64,000 nucleotides of DNA from Dysidea avara (taxonomy: Eukaryota > Porifera > Demospongiae > Dictyoceratida > Dysideidae), in NCBI RefSeq assembly GCF_963678975.1, contig NC_089274.1, forward strand, positions 23,025,133-23,089,132, written 5' to 3'. The position numbers and the translations under genes were made by a program. Below are positions 1 to 11,042 of the stretch, piece by piece (within the stretch, counting starts at the first letter, position 1; each line of letters opens with the position of its first letter). The notes under the pieces are model-generated. The model did no database searches. It had not been told where the DNA came from and worked only from the letters and a program-made list of their open reading frames with translations.

Positions 1-2
1 TC

Positions 3-443
3 TCTACATCAACATGTTCCGTTAACACCAAAGAAGAAATTGATGGAACAGTGTGTTCAAGTGTAGAAGATTCGTTTGCATTAATAAAACATCAGCTGGT
101 GAGTTAACTGTTTTGGTAGTGGTAAAGTGTGAAATTGTTCGGCGAATGGACCATGTTACTAATGCGTGGTTTGTTGCAGGCTAGCCTTTCAGAACAAGAC
201 CGCTACTTCAGTCAAAGACTGCATAACTTGGACAAAGCCATTCAAGACGTCAGACTGATAGCTTATGGCCAATATTCTGGTGATAACTGTACCAACAGAA
301 ACGGATCTAGTAGAGTATGCATTAATCCACAACCCCAACTGGCAAATTTTAATCCACCTGGCCTTAAATCACAATCAGAAACTTGTATCATAGTAATCAG
401 TGACACTGAAGTTGTTGATAATGATGACGTGTTCTCTATTTAA
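3..443 (+). CDS. 3' end of an unrecognised gene (two exons visible)
   Basis: Exon 3-98 is open to the window edge and ends at a good donor (GTGAGT at 99). Intron 99-179 ends in TTGTTGCAG. The last exon, 180-443, continues in the same phase and stops at 441-443. The two exons give about 119 residues. The middle (ALIKHQL joined to ASLSEQDRYFSQRL, then HNLDKAIQDVRL) looks like a short amphipathic helix or coiled coil. The tail is Asn/Gln/Pro-rich and ends in an acidic EVVDNDDVFSI. I do not recognise a family. The 5' part of the gene lies outside the window, so the start is unknown. No canonical AATAAA is obvious just downstream. Confidence 0.6.
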
Positions 444-1332
444 CTGTGGCACTGAAGGATGTGGCTAAATCATGTCCTATAAAACATTTTAATGCAAAGA
501 ACCTTGGATTATTTACATTCCAGTGTATATAACACTTCAACTGTAATGAATTTTTTTAATGCATAATCAAATTATAACCTGTCTAAAAAGTCTGTACCAT
601 TATGCTAAGAAGTAATGTGAGTATTTGCAACTGTACAGCTAGGTGTGTGCATGTTACTATAACAATTACCATAGCTATGGTCTGCATTGTTCAGACTTGA
701 TTTGGGGTACTCTAGCTACATAGCAACAGAAAAATCTTAACCCTGTTGATATCTACACGTCATGTAGCTAGGCTATATATAGCCAGGATGCATGCATGTG
801 TATAGATGCATTGTGCCATGTATGTTGTATGCGTATAGAGGGGGCCAGGTGACATGGTATTGCATATAATTGGGAGAAAAAGCCTGATAGCTTCTGCATG
901 ATTGGCCACACACAGGCCACTAATAGCAGTCATTGCCTATATATATATGTAGTTTCATTGGGTTCTGGTTTATACATGGCAGTGATGTCAACCATGTATA
1001 TGTGTATTAAATGTAGAGTGTGTTTGTCAAATGTGAAGAATAACATACCTATAATGGTGACTATTGGTGATAAATGTTACCCATCACAACTTCATTCCAT
1101 AAACAGTTATTCTCATGCCATTCATACCATCTATCAAGAGGATTATTAACTTTGAAATTTCAGTGAGTAGCTATAAATAGTCAACATAATATCGTACAAT
1201 GGGAAATTCCTGTAAAAGGCATGCAATCTTTTGAGGAATGAATTACGTGATCATATATACTCTAACTTTGTATACAAATATAAGTTAGTCAAAGGTTATT
1301 TTAAAATTCACTGGTTTGGTGGAGCTAATACC
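444..1332. other. No gene seen
   Basis: AT-rich DNA 3' of the first gene. An 83-codon open frame at 898-1149 has no splice context, domain or codon signal and is treated as chance. It presumably contains the 3' UTR of the upstream gene. Confidence 0.5.
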
Positions 1333-1579
1333 TATCTAATCCAAAACAGCCAAGCTGTAAAAAGTGTGCGGCTCTCAAAAAGGCTATGGTGAAAAAAGAT
1401 GTGAAATCCAAGGTGGCGGCCAAGAAATGGCTGTGAGGGTAGGTTAATGGTAAAAATTTTAATAACGACAATTCAGGTGAATTTTTGTGCCACTACCTTG
1501 GATTTCACATCTTTTTTCACCATAGTCTTTTTGAGGGCCGCACACTTTTTTTACAGCATGGCTGTTTTGGATTAGATTT
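1333..1579. mobile_element. MITE, family A (AACAGCCAAGCTG termini), copy 1
   Basis: The two ends are inverted copies: ATCTAATCCAAAACAGCC at the left reads back as GGCTGTTTTGGATTAGAT at the right. Complementarity continues inward through AAGTGTGCGG, a CTCAAAAAGGCTATGG stretch and GATGTGAAATCCAAGG, so nearly the whole element can fold on itself. It has no coding capacity. Related copies lie at 5195-5450 and 22622-22812, with a one-ended remnant near 23281. A pyrimidine-rich tail (TTCATTTCTTTTTGTAT and then a GCCGGCCTATGGCCGGC palindrome near 1619) follows this copy and recurs in degraded form after the 23281 remnant, so the mobile unit may be longer than the inverted repeat. Confidence 0.75.
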
Positions 1580-1764
1580 CATTTCATTTCTTTTTGTATT
1601 TGTATTTGTATACCCCAAGCCGGCCTATGGCCGGCTTTAGGACTTTTTTGACCTATCTTTTTTTTTACCACAGGAAGAAGAAAAGATGAGTAGATGTACG
1701 TTAAATTTTTATCAGTAAATGTACAAATTATATATATATAATACATATATTGATTACAGAAATC

Positions 1765-2407
1765 TCCATGGTGGTTTCTTTGTAACTGAACACTCTACAA
1801 GGTGACTTCTTCTATAGATGCTCTCTCTACAGGGTGAAGTGTTTGTAGCTGAACGATCTACAAGGTAACTTCTTCTAGCTGATCTCTCTATACAGGGTGA
1901 TTTTTTTGTAGCTGAATTCTGTACAGGCGATTTGTTTGCAGCTGAGCTCTTTACAGAATGGTTTCTTTGTAGCTGAACTCTCTACAAGGTAACTTCTTCT
2001 AACTGATCTTTCTACAGGGCAATTAGTTTGTGGCTGAATTTTCTACAGGGTGATTTCTTTGCAGCTGAACTCTCTACAGGGTGGTTTCTTTGTAGCTGAA
2101 CTATCTACAAGGTAATTTCTTCTAGCTGACCTCTCTACAGGGTGATTTGTTTGTAGCTGAATTCTGTACAGGTGATTTGTTTGCAGCTGAGCTCTTTACA
2201 GAATGGTTTCTTTGTAGCTGAACTCTCTACAAGGTAAATTTTCTAGCTGATGTCTCTACAAGGTCACTAGTTTGTAGCTGAACTCTCCACATGGTGGTTT
2301 CTTTGTAACTGAACTTTCTACAAGGTGACTTCTTCTAGCTGATCTTTCTACGGGGTGATTTGTTTGTAGCTGAACTCTCTACAATTAAGGTAACTTCTTC
2401 TATACAC
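1765..2407. repeat. Minisatellite, about 18 imperfect units of roughly 35 bp
   Basis: Tandem array of variants of TTTGTAGCTGAACTCTCTAC followed by either AGGGTGATTT or AAGGTAACTTCTTCTAGCTG. Two unit types alternate, giving a higher-order period of about 70 bp (for example units starting near 1913 and 2151 are near-identical over more than 80 bp). It ends where a different repeat begins at 2408. Confidence 0.85.
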
Positions 2408-5194
2408 TGTTAAAAATAAGGAGTAACTGTTACTCCCCTAGGGGAGTTCCCAGTGTAGGGAGGATTTAACACCCCTATATTTTTGTGGAGAGTAACTAAC
2501 ACCCCACAAAGGAGTAACAGGAACCCTTTGAAAAATCTATTGTAGGGAGTTCTAGTTACTCTAGGAGAGTTCACATAAGCATACAAGGCGTTTCCTTTAC
2601 TCCATGAAATTCTGCACATAACTCCGTATAAAATTTCAAATGATGTTAAAGACATACAGCAAAACTGTAACAAAATATTTACAATATCCAGCTTTATAAT
2701 ATTGGAAAGTCTCTGAAAAAAAGAGACCAGTAGCAAGGCTTCATCATCAGCAAACGATGCTTCACTGCCACTTCACTGGAGTTACTTCCTGCCACATGAC
2801 ATGTTATCAGCTGTAGTAAATAGCAGTGTAGTAAAGACTGAAATATTCAACAATCATATACTTGTCACACACATATCTGGGTCATTTTTTCAAGGTAAAG
2901 GGCCTCAGGAGGTGTCAGTTGTGCTTGTCCATGCATTCTGACAAAGCTGGTGCTGTATGTTGCATCACTGGTGACATTCATGCATGTGATTACTTTTAGT
3001 TGACAATCTTAAGGTTGTGTGATGCTGTAATGGATGGCATTGTAGTTGTAAATTATGCACGCCAATTTGTACATCATCCATTACTGTGTCATGACCACAA
3101 TTAGACAATGTATGATGCACTGATGCACTGATGTAACTGGCAAAAGTGACTGAAAGTGTACCAATAAGAGAGGAGGTGAATTGGAGTTTTCCAAATCATT
3201 CCATGATGCTGTAATGATGGACTTCCTTGTGTTTGGCTCCTTACCAGCCACATGACAGTTATAATACTATAAATTATTTCTGGAGCATCACGTGAGATCG
3301 CAAGACCTACTAAGGATCCTGGAGTGGTGCAATACTCATAATGTTAATGTCAATGCCAATAATGACCGCTGTAGTTTTAATAAACAATTAAGTAGCATAT
3401 GTACCATTCCTACTTTGATCATATAGAAATTCATGCCATGTCATGTGATTATGCTCTCCGTGCAATTTAAGCTCAAAATGGTACAGTATCGTTGTATGTA
3501 CTCAATGTCATTGTAGTTCTCTTGTATGTACACATACACCATACCTCTGAGTATTGAACGTTATAAATGTGCATATGGCAGCTCTCTGATTACAGGTCTA
3601 GAATTATTGTGGGCTAGTTGCTGTATTACAGAATGATAAAAACAATTGCCATCGCCGGGTGTTGGTACATCCCTGCATACAGCCAATCCGATTCCCCATG
3701 CATTTCAAATATAGTATCAGCCATTGATGCAGCCATTTTGTGTATTTACTCTTTGGATGATCATTGGTCTGGAGAAGTGCCCTTGTGAAGCACCTCTTCC
3801 TGGTTGCAAGGCATGACATTGATTTATTCAATACCTGTAGAATTAATGATGAGTACTATATTATATATTCAATGTAAAATGTTATTGTTGTAGTTATCCT
3901 AACAGTCTAACACAGTACAAATATACTGGTTATTGTCAGTCGCTCAATCTGATACAACATACTCTAATGATACACGCAAAGTAAATTACATTGGGGTATC
4001 CTAAGTATTGAGGTATTTACATAGGTCCAATATACACTTCATTACCCTCATTGTATGTGAATCATGTTCAAACACTCTAATAGAGTATACATATAACTTG
4101 CTCTAATAAAGCACAAATTACAACGAATAGTCAAATGAATGGTGAGATGTCAGGATGGCATTAATAGTTCCTTATCACCATTGCTGTATATAGGCCTTGG
4201 TCAATTTAACAGTGACTTATATTCAAACATTCTAATAAAGCATATGCTAACCCTGATAGAGCGCACATACTTCATTATGGTATAATGCTCTGAATTACTG
4301 TGCTAATGGAGGTGTTAGGATAACATAATATATTCCTTGTACATATTAATTTACTTCTAATCGTGTATTAAATGAAGTGTGGGAAATGATGTGCTAACAT
4401 TTGTGTAGGTAGGAGGTGTGGCTTCTTGCCTCATAGTAGCATGAAAGTGTGTCCTACTTGTTAAAGGTGTCTTGTCTGCTGCAGAATCCGTATTCTTTTC
4501 AGTGGAAAGTGTCCATTGCTATAAATTAGCTATCTCTCCTTTTATACTGGCTGCTGGATGATACGGTACACACCTGATCACATGATCCATCTAATTTGTG
4601 ACTGGCTATACTAGGAAAAAGCAATTGATCCTCTTTTAGTGAAAGCTTTTAGATAATTAATTTGTGACGTAATTTGATTTCCTATTAGCAACAGATGTGT
4701 AGCAGGATGCCGTAAAAATTTTTCCGTAAATGTTTAACGGCGATTTGCTGAGAAAATTAACAGAATGCTCATATGGATGGAAATGAAATCACCTTATGAG
4801 TTATGACACATTGTTTTGGGAGGCTAGTAGGCTTAGAGAGTTTGGATCAAATTGATAATGAATTGTAGGAGAAGTTTGTATTTGAAATCTGGATTTTCCA
4901 GCCAGGCAACTAAAGGGCAAGGCAAGACGAAACAAAGCACCTGGAGAAGGCTAGCACCATAATTAGAGCCTCCAAAGAGTTTCAGTGTGGTCCGTGGCTT
5001 CTCCTTGTAGTAGTGGCCATTTAAAGCAAAAAAATACGTGAGTAACAAACCGCCACCAAACCTCTACCAAAAGATGTGCCTTTAAACATAGATTAATGGA
5101 GTACCCCTCCGAAGTGCATCTGCCCATGAACCAAGATACTGTGATCGAAAAATGTGTGCATGGACGATTGGGAATTAATATATATATATATATA
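2408..5194. other. No gene; scattered repeat remnants
   Basis: 2410-2600 is rich in AGGAGT/ACTCC and GTTACTCC blocks and looks like a decayed repeat; it begins CACTGTTAAAAATAAGGAGT. CTCTAATAGAG-type motifs occur near 4077 and 4102 (see the dispersed-motif finding). The rest is AT-rich, and the short open frames (2410-2736, 3604-3831 and 4833-5199, all minus) lack domains or splice structure. Confidence 0.5.
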
Positions 5195-5450
5195 TCCACT
5201 CAAAAACAGCCAAGCTGTAAAAAAAAGAGTGTGGCCTTCAAAGCCGGGTGAAAAAAGTTGTGAAATCAAAGGCAGCAGCCAAGAAATGGCTGCAATGATG
5301 TTAATGCTACTACATTTTAACAATGCTGACACAGCCATCATTAAAATTTATTAGCATTGACATCATTGCAGCCATTTCTTAGCTGCCACCTTTCTTTTTT
5401 CACCCAGGTCGCACTTTTTTCTTTTACAGCTTGGCTGTTTTTGAGTGGAT
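5195..5450. mobile_element. MITE, family A, copy 2
   Basis: The left end ATCCACTCAAAAACAGCCAA and right end TTGGCTGTTTTTGAGTGGAT are exact inverted copies; exact pairing covers 29 bp. Inner arms (TGAAATCAAAGGCAGCAGCC and AAGAAATGGCTGCAATGATG against their complements) extend the fold to most of the 256 bp. An AT microsatellite abuts the left end, so the target duplication cannot be read cleanly. No ORF. Confidence 0.8.
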
Positions 5451-6117
5451 TTCACTTCTTTTTTGTATTTTCAAAATAAAGGCTTTGAACCTTACTATTT
5501 CTTCTCATCTACAGATCATAACTGCTACAGGAACAACGATGACCATACAAGTGATAGAGAAAATTGCCTACTCATCCTGGACAGCTATCAACAAAGAGAA
5601 AACCATCAGTAGATAATGAAAAAACAAACAATTCAGATAAGGGTGCATGTCCTCGGACACATGCTAGCTACCACAAACATTTACTTGTTCATGCATGTGT
5701 GATGGCCATAATATAAAGTTGTATTATATGTATTTATTGTGGTTTATACGAAAGTAAAAGTATGCATGATTGTAGGATATTTTATTTTCCAGTGGCTGTT
5801 CTATTAGAGTATCTTGATTTTTCATGCAGACATGAAAAGATGCAGTTGCTCAACTTTAAACAAAGCAAATCCTGCACCTTTTAAACTGGGATATGATTTC
5901 CAGCCTGTTGTATAACAAGTTTTGCGAGCATAGCACTTATTATGATGATTATGATGATGATGATTGGTGCAAGTCAGTCAAACTAGCCTGCTTACAGACC
6001 ACCTGGGGTTGAGACTAAGTTAATACTACCAATATACCACTGATCGATATGAAAATGGCTCTGATTTGATGAAATAGCTACTAGATTGAGCCTCAAAGTG
6101 ATACAACAATAGTATGG
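5451..6117. other. No gene; repeat flank
   Basis: Nothing coding. A GGCTGTTCTATTAGAGTATCTTGAT motif copy lies near 5793 and an ATGATG microsatellite near 5943-5966. Confidence 0.45.
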
Positions 6118-7050
6118 TGCTAATGCTCTAATAGAGTGCACATTTTTACTTTCGTTGAAATCATCTAATAGAACACACATAGATTTTCTATTACTAATAG
6201 AACACACATAGAATGTTCTAGATTTTCTATTCAGTTTTACTTTTGAGTATAGATTTAAGCTAGAATTTTCATTTATAAGGTAGAAATTAAGTGAAGTGAT
6301 CAGCCAAGATAGCAGTGGTTCAGTGGTTAAGGATGAAGGTGTTAGGTATGGAGGTTCTTGGTTTGAACTCTGGTAAGATTATTATTTATTGTTTTTCGAC
6401 ATCTTTATGCACCTTTTTTACCCCGCAGTGACTGCTCTATTAGAGTATCTTGATCCTGCGATTTTACACTTGTTTGGTTTTTGCATTATAACTTTGTAGC
6501 TGTAAGTATGCAGCCATTCTAACCACCAAAAGGCACTGCTACAATAATCAGTCTATGTACACTGGGATTTTCAAGTGATTCTCCTACTCGGTTTACCCTG
6601 TAGGTATGACAACAAATTGATCTTGTTTCATGCAAATAATTGGTCATAACTCATGAACTGTACATCGAATTTGCACCAAACTTGTCACTAGAATGTGCCC
6701 TTAGACTCCCTTTGAGTGTGCCAAGTTTCAAGGTGATCAGTTAATGCATTTGTGTTTTATAGCAATTTCAAGGTGTGCAAAAAGACAAAGAAGAAAAAAT
6801 GAAGAAATAAACACGAAATTTTGGCCACTCATATCTCGGAAATGGCTGGGGAGATTTCCTTCAACTTTAGTATATGGGGAAGCCTACCTGGAGGACATCT
6901 ATGCAGTGAAACCAGTTCCAATTGGATGAGGGATCACAAAGCTACAAAGGTGTGAAAATGGCATTTTCTTTCTTCCTGTCAATATACTCATGGTGTGGCA
7001 CGCCAGCTTCTTGGGCTGCACGACACACTACCATACGTGTGTGTCTTGAT
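6118..7050 (+). repeat. Interspersed repeat R1, long copy a
   Basis: About 930 bp co-linear with 24475-25315. Shared blocks in order: CTCTAATAGAGTGCACA; AGAATGTTCTAG; TAGAATTTTCATTTATAA; CAGCCAAGATAGC with a tRNA-like region; ATTAGAGTATCT; TTACACTTGTTTGG; CAAAAGGCACTGCTA; CAGTCTATGTACAC; GGTTTACC; and a 3' end of TTGGGCTGCACGACACACTACC then GTGTGTCTTGAT. 3'-only copies are at about 10790-11042 and 19492-19582. There is no credible ORF, so this is a non-autonomous retroelement-like or composite repeat of unknown class. Confidence 0.7.
6316..6370 (+). promoter_or_regulatory. tRNA-like Pol III promoter inside R1 (A and B boxes)
   Basis: TGGTTCAGTGG at 6316-6326 matches a tRNA A box and GGTTTGAACTC at 6360-6370 matches the B-box consensus GGTTCGANTCC with one change. 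Spacing is 33 bp. The second R1 copy keeps the B box (GGTTCAAACTC at 24662-24672) but has lost the A box by a short deletion. This suggests that part of R1 derives from a tRNA-type SINE. No cloverleaf is claimed. Confidence 0.5.
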
Positions 7051-8299
7051 AGATATAGCTAGTTGCTTTGTTTCTTGTACTTATTATCTATATTTGCCAG
7101 TTGAGCAACAGTGTTAGCGCTACACTCTATTGGTAAAATGTGTTTGAAAGTATCTGTTCACTTTGCCTTGATGTTTCTTTCATATTTACTGTTTAAGTAA
7201 AAAGGCTGTAGTCTTGTACTGCCATGATTACTAGAATACAATTTCTAAACACTTAACAGTACAATACTGGATATTTTGTTAACATTTGTCAAGGCATAGT
7301 AAAAGAAAAGCAGATTATTGAATAAAAACATTAAATCAAGCATGCACAGTCTCTGCGCATGCATGATTGTAGGTCTATAATAATAATTATTATTATTATT
7401 ATTATTACTAGGCCCGGGGAAAATACAACCAAGTACAATTACCAATGGGACGACCTACCGATAAGGCAGTGCATGACCAGTACAGTGTGTGCGTGTTGGT
7501 TTACCATCAAGACAATTATTATTATTATTTATTCCAACGTGACAGCCCCCTGGTGAGGCTATTAGGTGGTGAAGGCATAATCCCCAAATCAACTCAATAC
7601 GTCACAGTAGTGACAGATACAACACAATAGTGGCATCGTAACTAAAGGTCACCAGTAGCTAAGTGCCAGTACATCATTGGTGTGGTAATGGCAGTGATGT
7701 GTACACATAATTATGTATACAAAACGTACAGAAGAAACTATGCATTATTGCAGTATTGTATGCAGCAATACATTATAGGCAACATCAACAGATAAAAATT
7801 ATTAGCCAATATTATACAGTAAAGTATCAACATCAACTAGAGCTAAATAAGGTTCATCAGTGGTGTAGCAATGGCACAGTGACAGGTGACACACTATAAT
7901 TATGCATACACAACTTGCAGGAGATAGCTACACAATACTGTAGGAGTATGCAAGCCAGATGAACCAGATAAAGGAAGACAGCCAAGTCAGCCAGAGCCTA
8001 GTAGCTAAGCCAGGTGAAGGCAAAAAAGATTAAGCATGTAGCTATTGAATTGCCTGACACCAACACAAAGGAAGTTCGCCATACCAGCTGCACAAGACAA
8101 GATTGTTTACTTGTATTTCATATTGTAAAGAGCGTGACATGTGTTTTAATGTTTTCTTGTATTGTTAATTAATTAAATTTTTATGTGACTGGCAGCTGGC
8201 ATGGAGACTTGAGACGTTACAAACATAAAAACTTACTTGTAATCTTCTTGTTTACGTGTAAAGTGGCCTCTCACTCTCCTGAAGTCACTTCGCGGACAT
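7051..8299. other. No gene; microsatellites and a weak duplication
   Basis: A (TAA)n tract lies at about 7372-7408 and a shorter one near 7517. About 85 bp at 7676-7760 resembles 7860-7945 (GTGGTRRYRATGGCA ... TAATTATGYATACA ... AGGAGATA-like), a decayed local duplication. Nothing coding is supported. Confidence 0.4.
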
Positions 8300-10468
8300 T
8301 AGGTAATCTTCTCCTTCGCGCAGTCTGTCCCTAAACTAAAATGGAACTGTCGTAAGATAAAGCACTGGTTTAGTCAAGACACAATTTCTCTTATACATAA
8401 GAAACGAAAACTTTACAAAGCTATGAAATCAAGTGGGTCTCCAAATCTCACTGCTAAGTATCGCTATATTAGTAATTTAGTGCGATCCAAAACAAGAAAT
8501 GAAACCAAGATTAAAGCTATTACACTTTCTAACTGTTTTCGTACTGCAGCCAAAAAATTCTGCCAGTGGGTGACATCTATTAGACGTTATCGTATGTCAT
8601 TACCCCCAATTTTTAATGGTGATACTACTGTTACAAATGACCGTGCTAGAGCAGATGTGTTCAACAAGTACTTCTATTCTGTTTTTACTGATGAAGATTG
8701 TTCTGATTTAAGTTCTTTGAGAACCGTTAGTAAATTATCATCTATTGTTGAATCAATTACCTTTACTACTCAAGATGTCTATCAAGAATTATTACAATTA
8801 AATCTTAATAAAGCTTGTGGTCCTGATTTATTAACTCCACAAATATTAAAAAGAAGTGCTGATTTTATATGTGAGTCTCTATGTAATTTGTTTAATCAAA
8901 GTATGTCAATGGGTTTACTTCCCAAAGATTGGACTACAGCAAACGTTGTACCTATTCACAAAAAAGGAGATCGTCGAGTTGCAGCAAATTACAGACCCAT
9001 CAGCTTAACATCTATTGTGATGAAGATTATGGAGAGAATTATTTGTAGGAAACTAACAGAAGTTCTGGAAAAATCAAATCGCTTAAGTGATGCACAGTTT
9101 GGTTTTCGTTCCCATCGTTCAACAGTATCATTACTCTTGTCTGCTGTACATGATTGGAGTCTATGTTTGGAACTACGTAGTAGTGTACATTGTGTCTTGC
9201 TAGATTTTGCTAAGGCCTTTGACTCCGTGGCCCATGAGCATCTTCTTCTTAAACTACAGTTATTGGGTATTGATGGTAAGCTACTGCAATGGATACGCTC
9301 CTTTTTAACACACAGATGGCAACGTGTTGTTGTGAATGGTGCTTATTCAGATTGGTTAAGTGTTAAATCAGGAGTTCCTCAAGGGTCTGTTTTAGGCCCC
9401 TTGTTGTTTTTACTATATATTGACGATTTGCACAGTGTTGTCAAGCACTCTAAATTGAAACTCTACGCAGATGATGTCACCTTGTACAAGGAAATTAAGT
9501 GTGAATCTGACTGTAAATTGTTACAAGAGGACCTTGATTACATTTGTGATTGGGCAGATAAGTGGCAACTTCGATTGAATGCATCCAAGTGTGACACTTT
9601 TCTTATTTCAAATAAACGTAAGAAAATATCTTATGATTATTTCATAAACCGCTTTCTTCTATCCTGGAAATCCTCTGTGAAATATTTGGGAGTTTTCTTT
9701 CAATCGAATTTGTCATGGTCACACCACTGCAAGTATGTTGCAGCCAAAGCCAGCAAGTCCTTGAATTTTCTTCGTCACACTTTATGGGGTGCTACAACTG
9801 AGGCCAAATCCATGGTCTATAAGTCTTTAGTGCGACCTTCACTAGAGTACGGTTGCACTGTATGGAATCCTCACACTGTTTCTGATAAGTCCACAGTGGA
9901 ATCTGTCCAACGACGTGCTGCACGTTGGGCCTGTGGAAGTCGTTGGTCACCATTACATAAGTGTTGGAATAAATCTTCTAATGCTTGTTTACAAGAGTTA
10001 CACTGGCCAACACTGTCATCTCGAAGGAATTATTTGAGCGTGGCTATGCTTTATGACATCCTAAAAGGTAGGTACGATTCTTTGAAGCTATCAAATTACT
10101 GTAATTTCAATACATCTTGTACCCGAGCGCATCCTCTCACCCTTGTTCCGCTACAGTCTTCTATCAATTCTTATAGACATTCTTTCTTTGTGAACACTGT
10201 TTTCTTATGGAACACTCTATCGTGTGATGTATTTGATCTCAGCTCATCTAAGTTTCGCCAAGTTGTGTATAATCTGTTTTGTTGTAATTAATTTATATGT
10301 GCATGTGTTCTTTCTTGTTTTTTTGTAGCTGTGTTTTCTCTGTATTTGTCCCCTCCGTTTTTGGTTTTGTATCTTCTAGGGAAACACCCTCGTACAGGCT
10401 CTGCCTTTTGGTGTCACCCTGTCTTTTTTGACAAATCAGATAAATGAATTAAATAAAAATAAAAATTA
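8300..10468 (+). mobile_element. Non-LTR retrotransposon (CR1/Jockey-like LINE), 5'-truncated
   Basis: The reverse transcriptase frame 8423-10291 is followed by a 3' UTR of about 175 bp and an A-rich tail (AAATAAAAATAAAAATT) ending about 10468. In-frame sequence without a Met reaches back to about 8300 (VPKLKWNCRKIKHWF, then HKKRKLYKAM), the usual linker between endonuclease and RT domains. No apurinic-type endonuclease domain is found upstream, so the copy looks 5'-truncated as is common for LINEs. No confident target-site duplication was read. Confidence 0.8.
8423..10291 (+). CDS. LINE reverse transcriptase, uninterrupted 622 codons
   Basis: RNA-directed DNA polymerase of a non-LTR retrotransposon; it would copy element RNA at a nicked chromosomal target. 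The RT blocks are present in order: LNKACGPDLLTPQIL, VVPIHKKGDRRVAANYRPIS, QFGFRSHRSTVSLL, LLDFAKAFDSVAHEHLL (first catalytic Asp), SGVPQGSVLGPLLFLLYIDD, LKLYADDVTLY (YADD box, catalytic Asp pair), then WADKWQLRLNASKC and VKYLGVFF. The C-terminal part has the LRPSLEYG-like VRPSLEYGCTVWNP and VQRRAARWACG motifs typical of CR1/Jockey-type elements. There is no stop or frameshift over 1.87 kb, which suggests fairly recent insertion. The Met chosen is the first in frame, but in a complete element this would be internal to a longer ORF2. Confidence 0.9.
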   Translation: MKSSGSPNLTAKYRYISNLVRSKTRNETKIKAITLSNCFRTAAKKFCQWVTSIRRYRMSLPPIFNGDTTVTNDRARADVFNKYFYSVFTDEDCSDLSSLRTVSKLSSIVESITFTTQDVYQELLQLNLNKACGPDLLTPQILKRSADFICESLCNLFNQSMSMGLLPKDWTTANVVPIHKKGDRRVAANYRPISLTSIVMKIMERIICRKLTEVLEKSNRLSDAQFGFRSHRSTVSLLLSAVHDWSLCLELRSSVHCVLLDFAKAFDSVAHEHLLLKLQLLGIDGKLLQWIRSFLTHRWQRVVVNGAYSDWLSVKSGVPQGSVLGPLLFLLYIDDLHSVVKHSKLKLYADDVTLYKEIKCESDCKLLQEDLDYICDWADKWQLRLNASKCDTFLISNKRKKISYDYFINRFLLSWKSSVKYLGVFFQSNLSWSHHCKYVAAKASKSLNFLRHTLWGATTEAKSMVYKSLVRPSLEYGCTVWNPHTVSDKSTVESVQRRAARWACGSRWSPLHKCWNKSSNACLQELHWPTLSSRRNYLSVAMLYDILKGRYDSLKLSNYCNFNTSCTRAHPLTLVPLQSSINSYRHSFFVNTVFLWNTLSCDVFDLSSSKFRQVVYNLFCCN

Positions 10469-10789
10469 AGCAAGGATGTGGTACTGGGCGTTATATAGAA
10501 TTACACGTATGGTCAAGTCATCAGCATGAACAGGCACAACGATTATACGTTTGTGCCTTCGTTCACAGGCGAATCGATCCCCGGTTAGTTTGTGTCTCTA
10601 GGCCTCGTAGTTTTCTCAAATATTAATTATTAATTAATTATTTATGACGTAATTTTAACCGCGTTTAATTTCGTATTATTCTTAGTACTTGGTTGTATAA
10701 TTAACACTTTTAAGGCAAAAGAGTGTATGTGAGACATGTAGAGAATGTTCTACAAGTATCATCATGTAAACTCTCTACCCTGGAAAACC
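10469..10789. other. No gene seen
   Basis: Short spacer between the LINE tail and an R1 3' end. It has a TAATTAATTAATTAATTATT run near 10623 and nothing coding. Confidence 0.4.
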
Positions 10790-11042
10790 AGAGAGAAAAA
10801 AATGTACAATTTAAGCCTAAATTTGAGGGTTTGTATTTCACAAACACATAAAGTGATTTTACTTAAATTTGGAATGCCAAGTGCTGAAGGTGGTGGGCAA
10901 CTATGCTGCAAGAATTGTGTGCTTTTGAGAAGAGAACATGTATGCATGAAAACATTTTTTTTCTTTCTTGTAGCTATATATATACCCACGGTGTGGAGTG
11001 CCAGCTTTCTTGGCTGCTTGACACACTACCACGTGTCTTGAT
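10790..11042 (+). repeat. R1 repeat, 3'-end copy
   Basis: Matches the last about 250 bp of the R1 long copies: AATTTAARYCWAAATTT, then GAACATGTATGCATGAAAAC, TTTCTTTCTTGTAG, a CACGGTGTGG block, CTTTCTTGGCTGC, ACACACTACC and GTGTCTTGAT. It is truncated at its 5' side like a LINE- or SINE-style insertion. Confidence 0.6.

Noticed and set aside
898-1149. 83-codon frame downstream of the first gene
   Set aside because: No domain, no splice structure, no supporting context.
1765-2407. CRISPR-like array
   Set aside because: Units are contiguous and variable with no unique spacers, in an animal genome; it is a minisatellite.
6311-6375. A functional tRNA gene in R1
   Set aside because: A and B boxes are present, but no acceptor stem or anticodon arm could be folded, and the second copy lacks the A box.
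10745-11041. Plus-strand frame of 98 codons after the LINE
   Set aside because: It is the 3' end of repeat R1 in a chance open frame; other R1 copies do not keep it.
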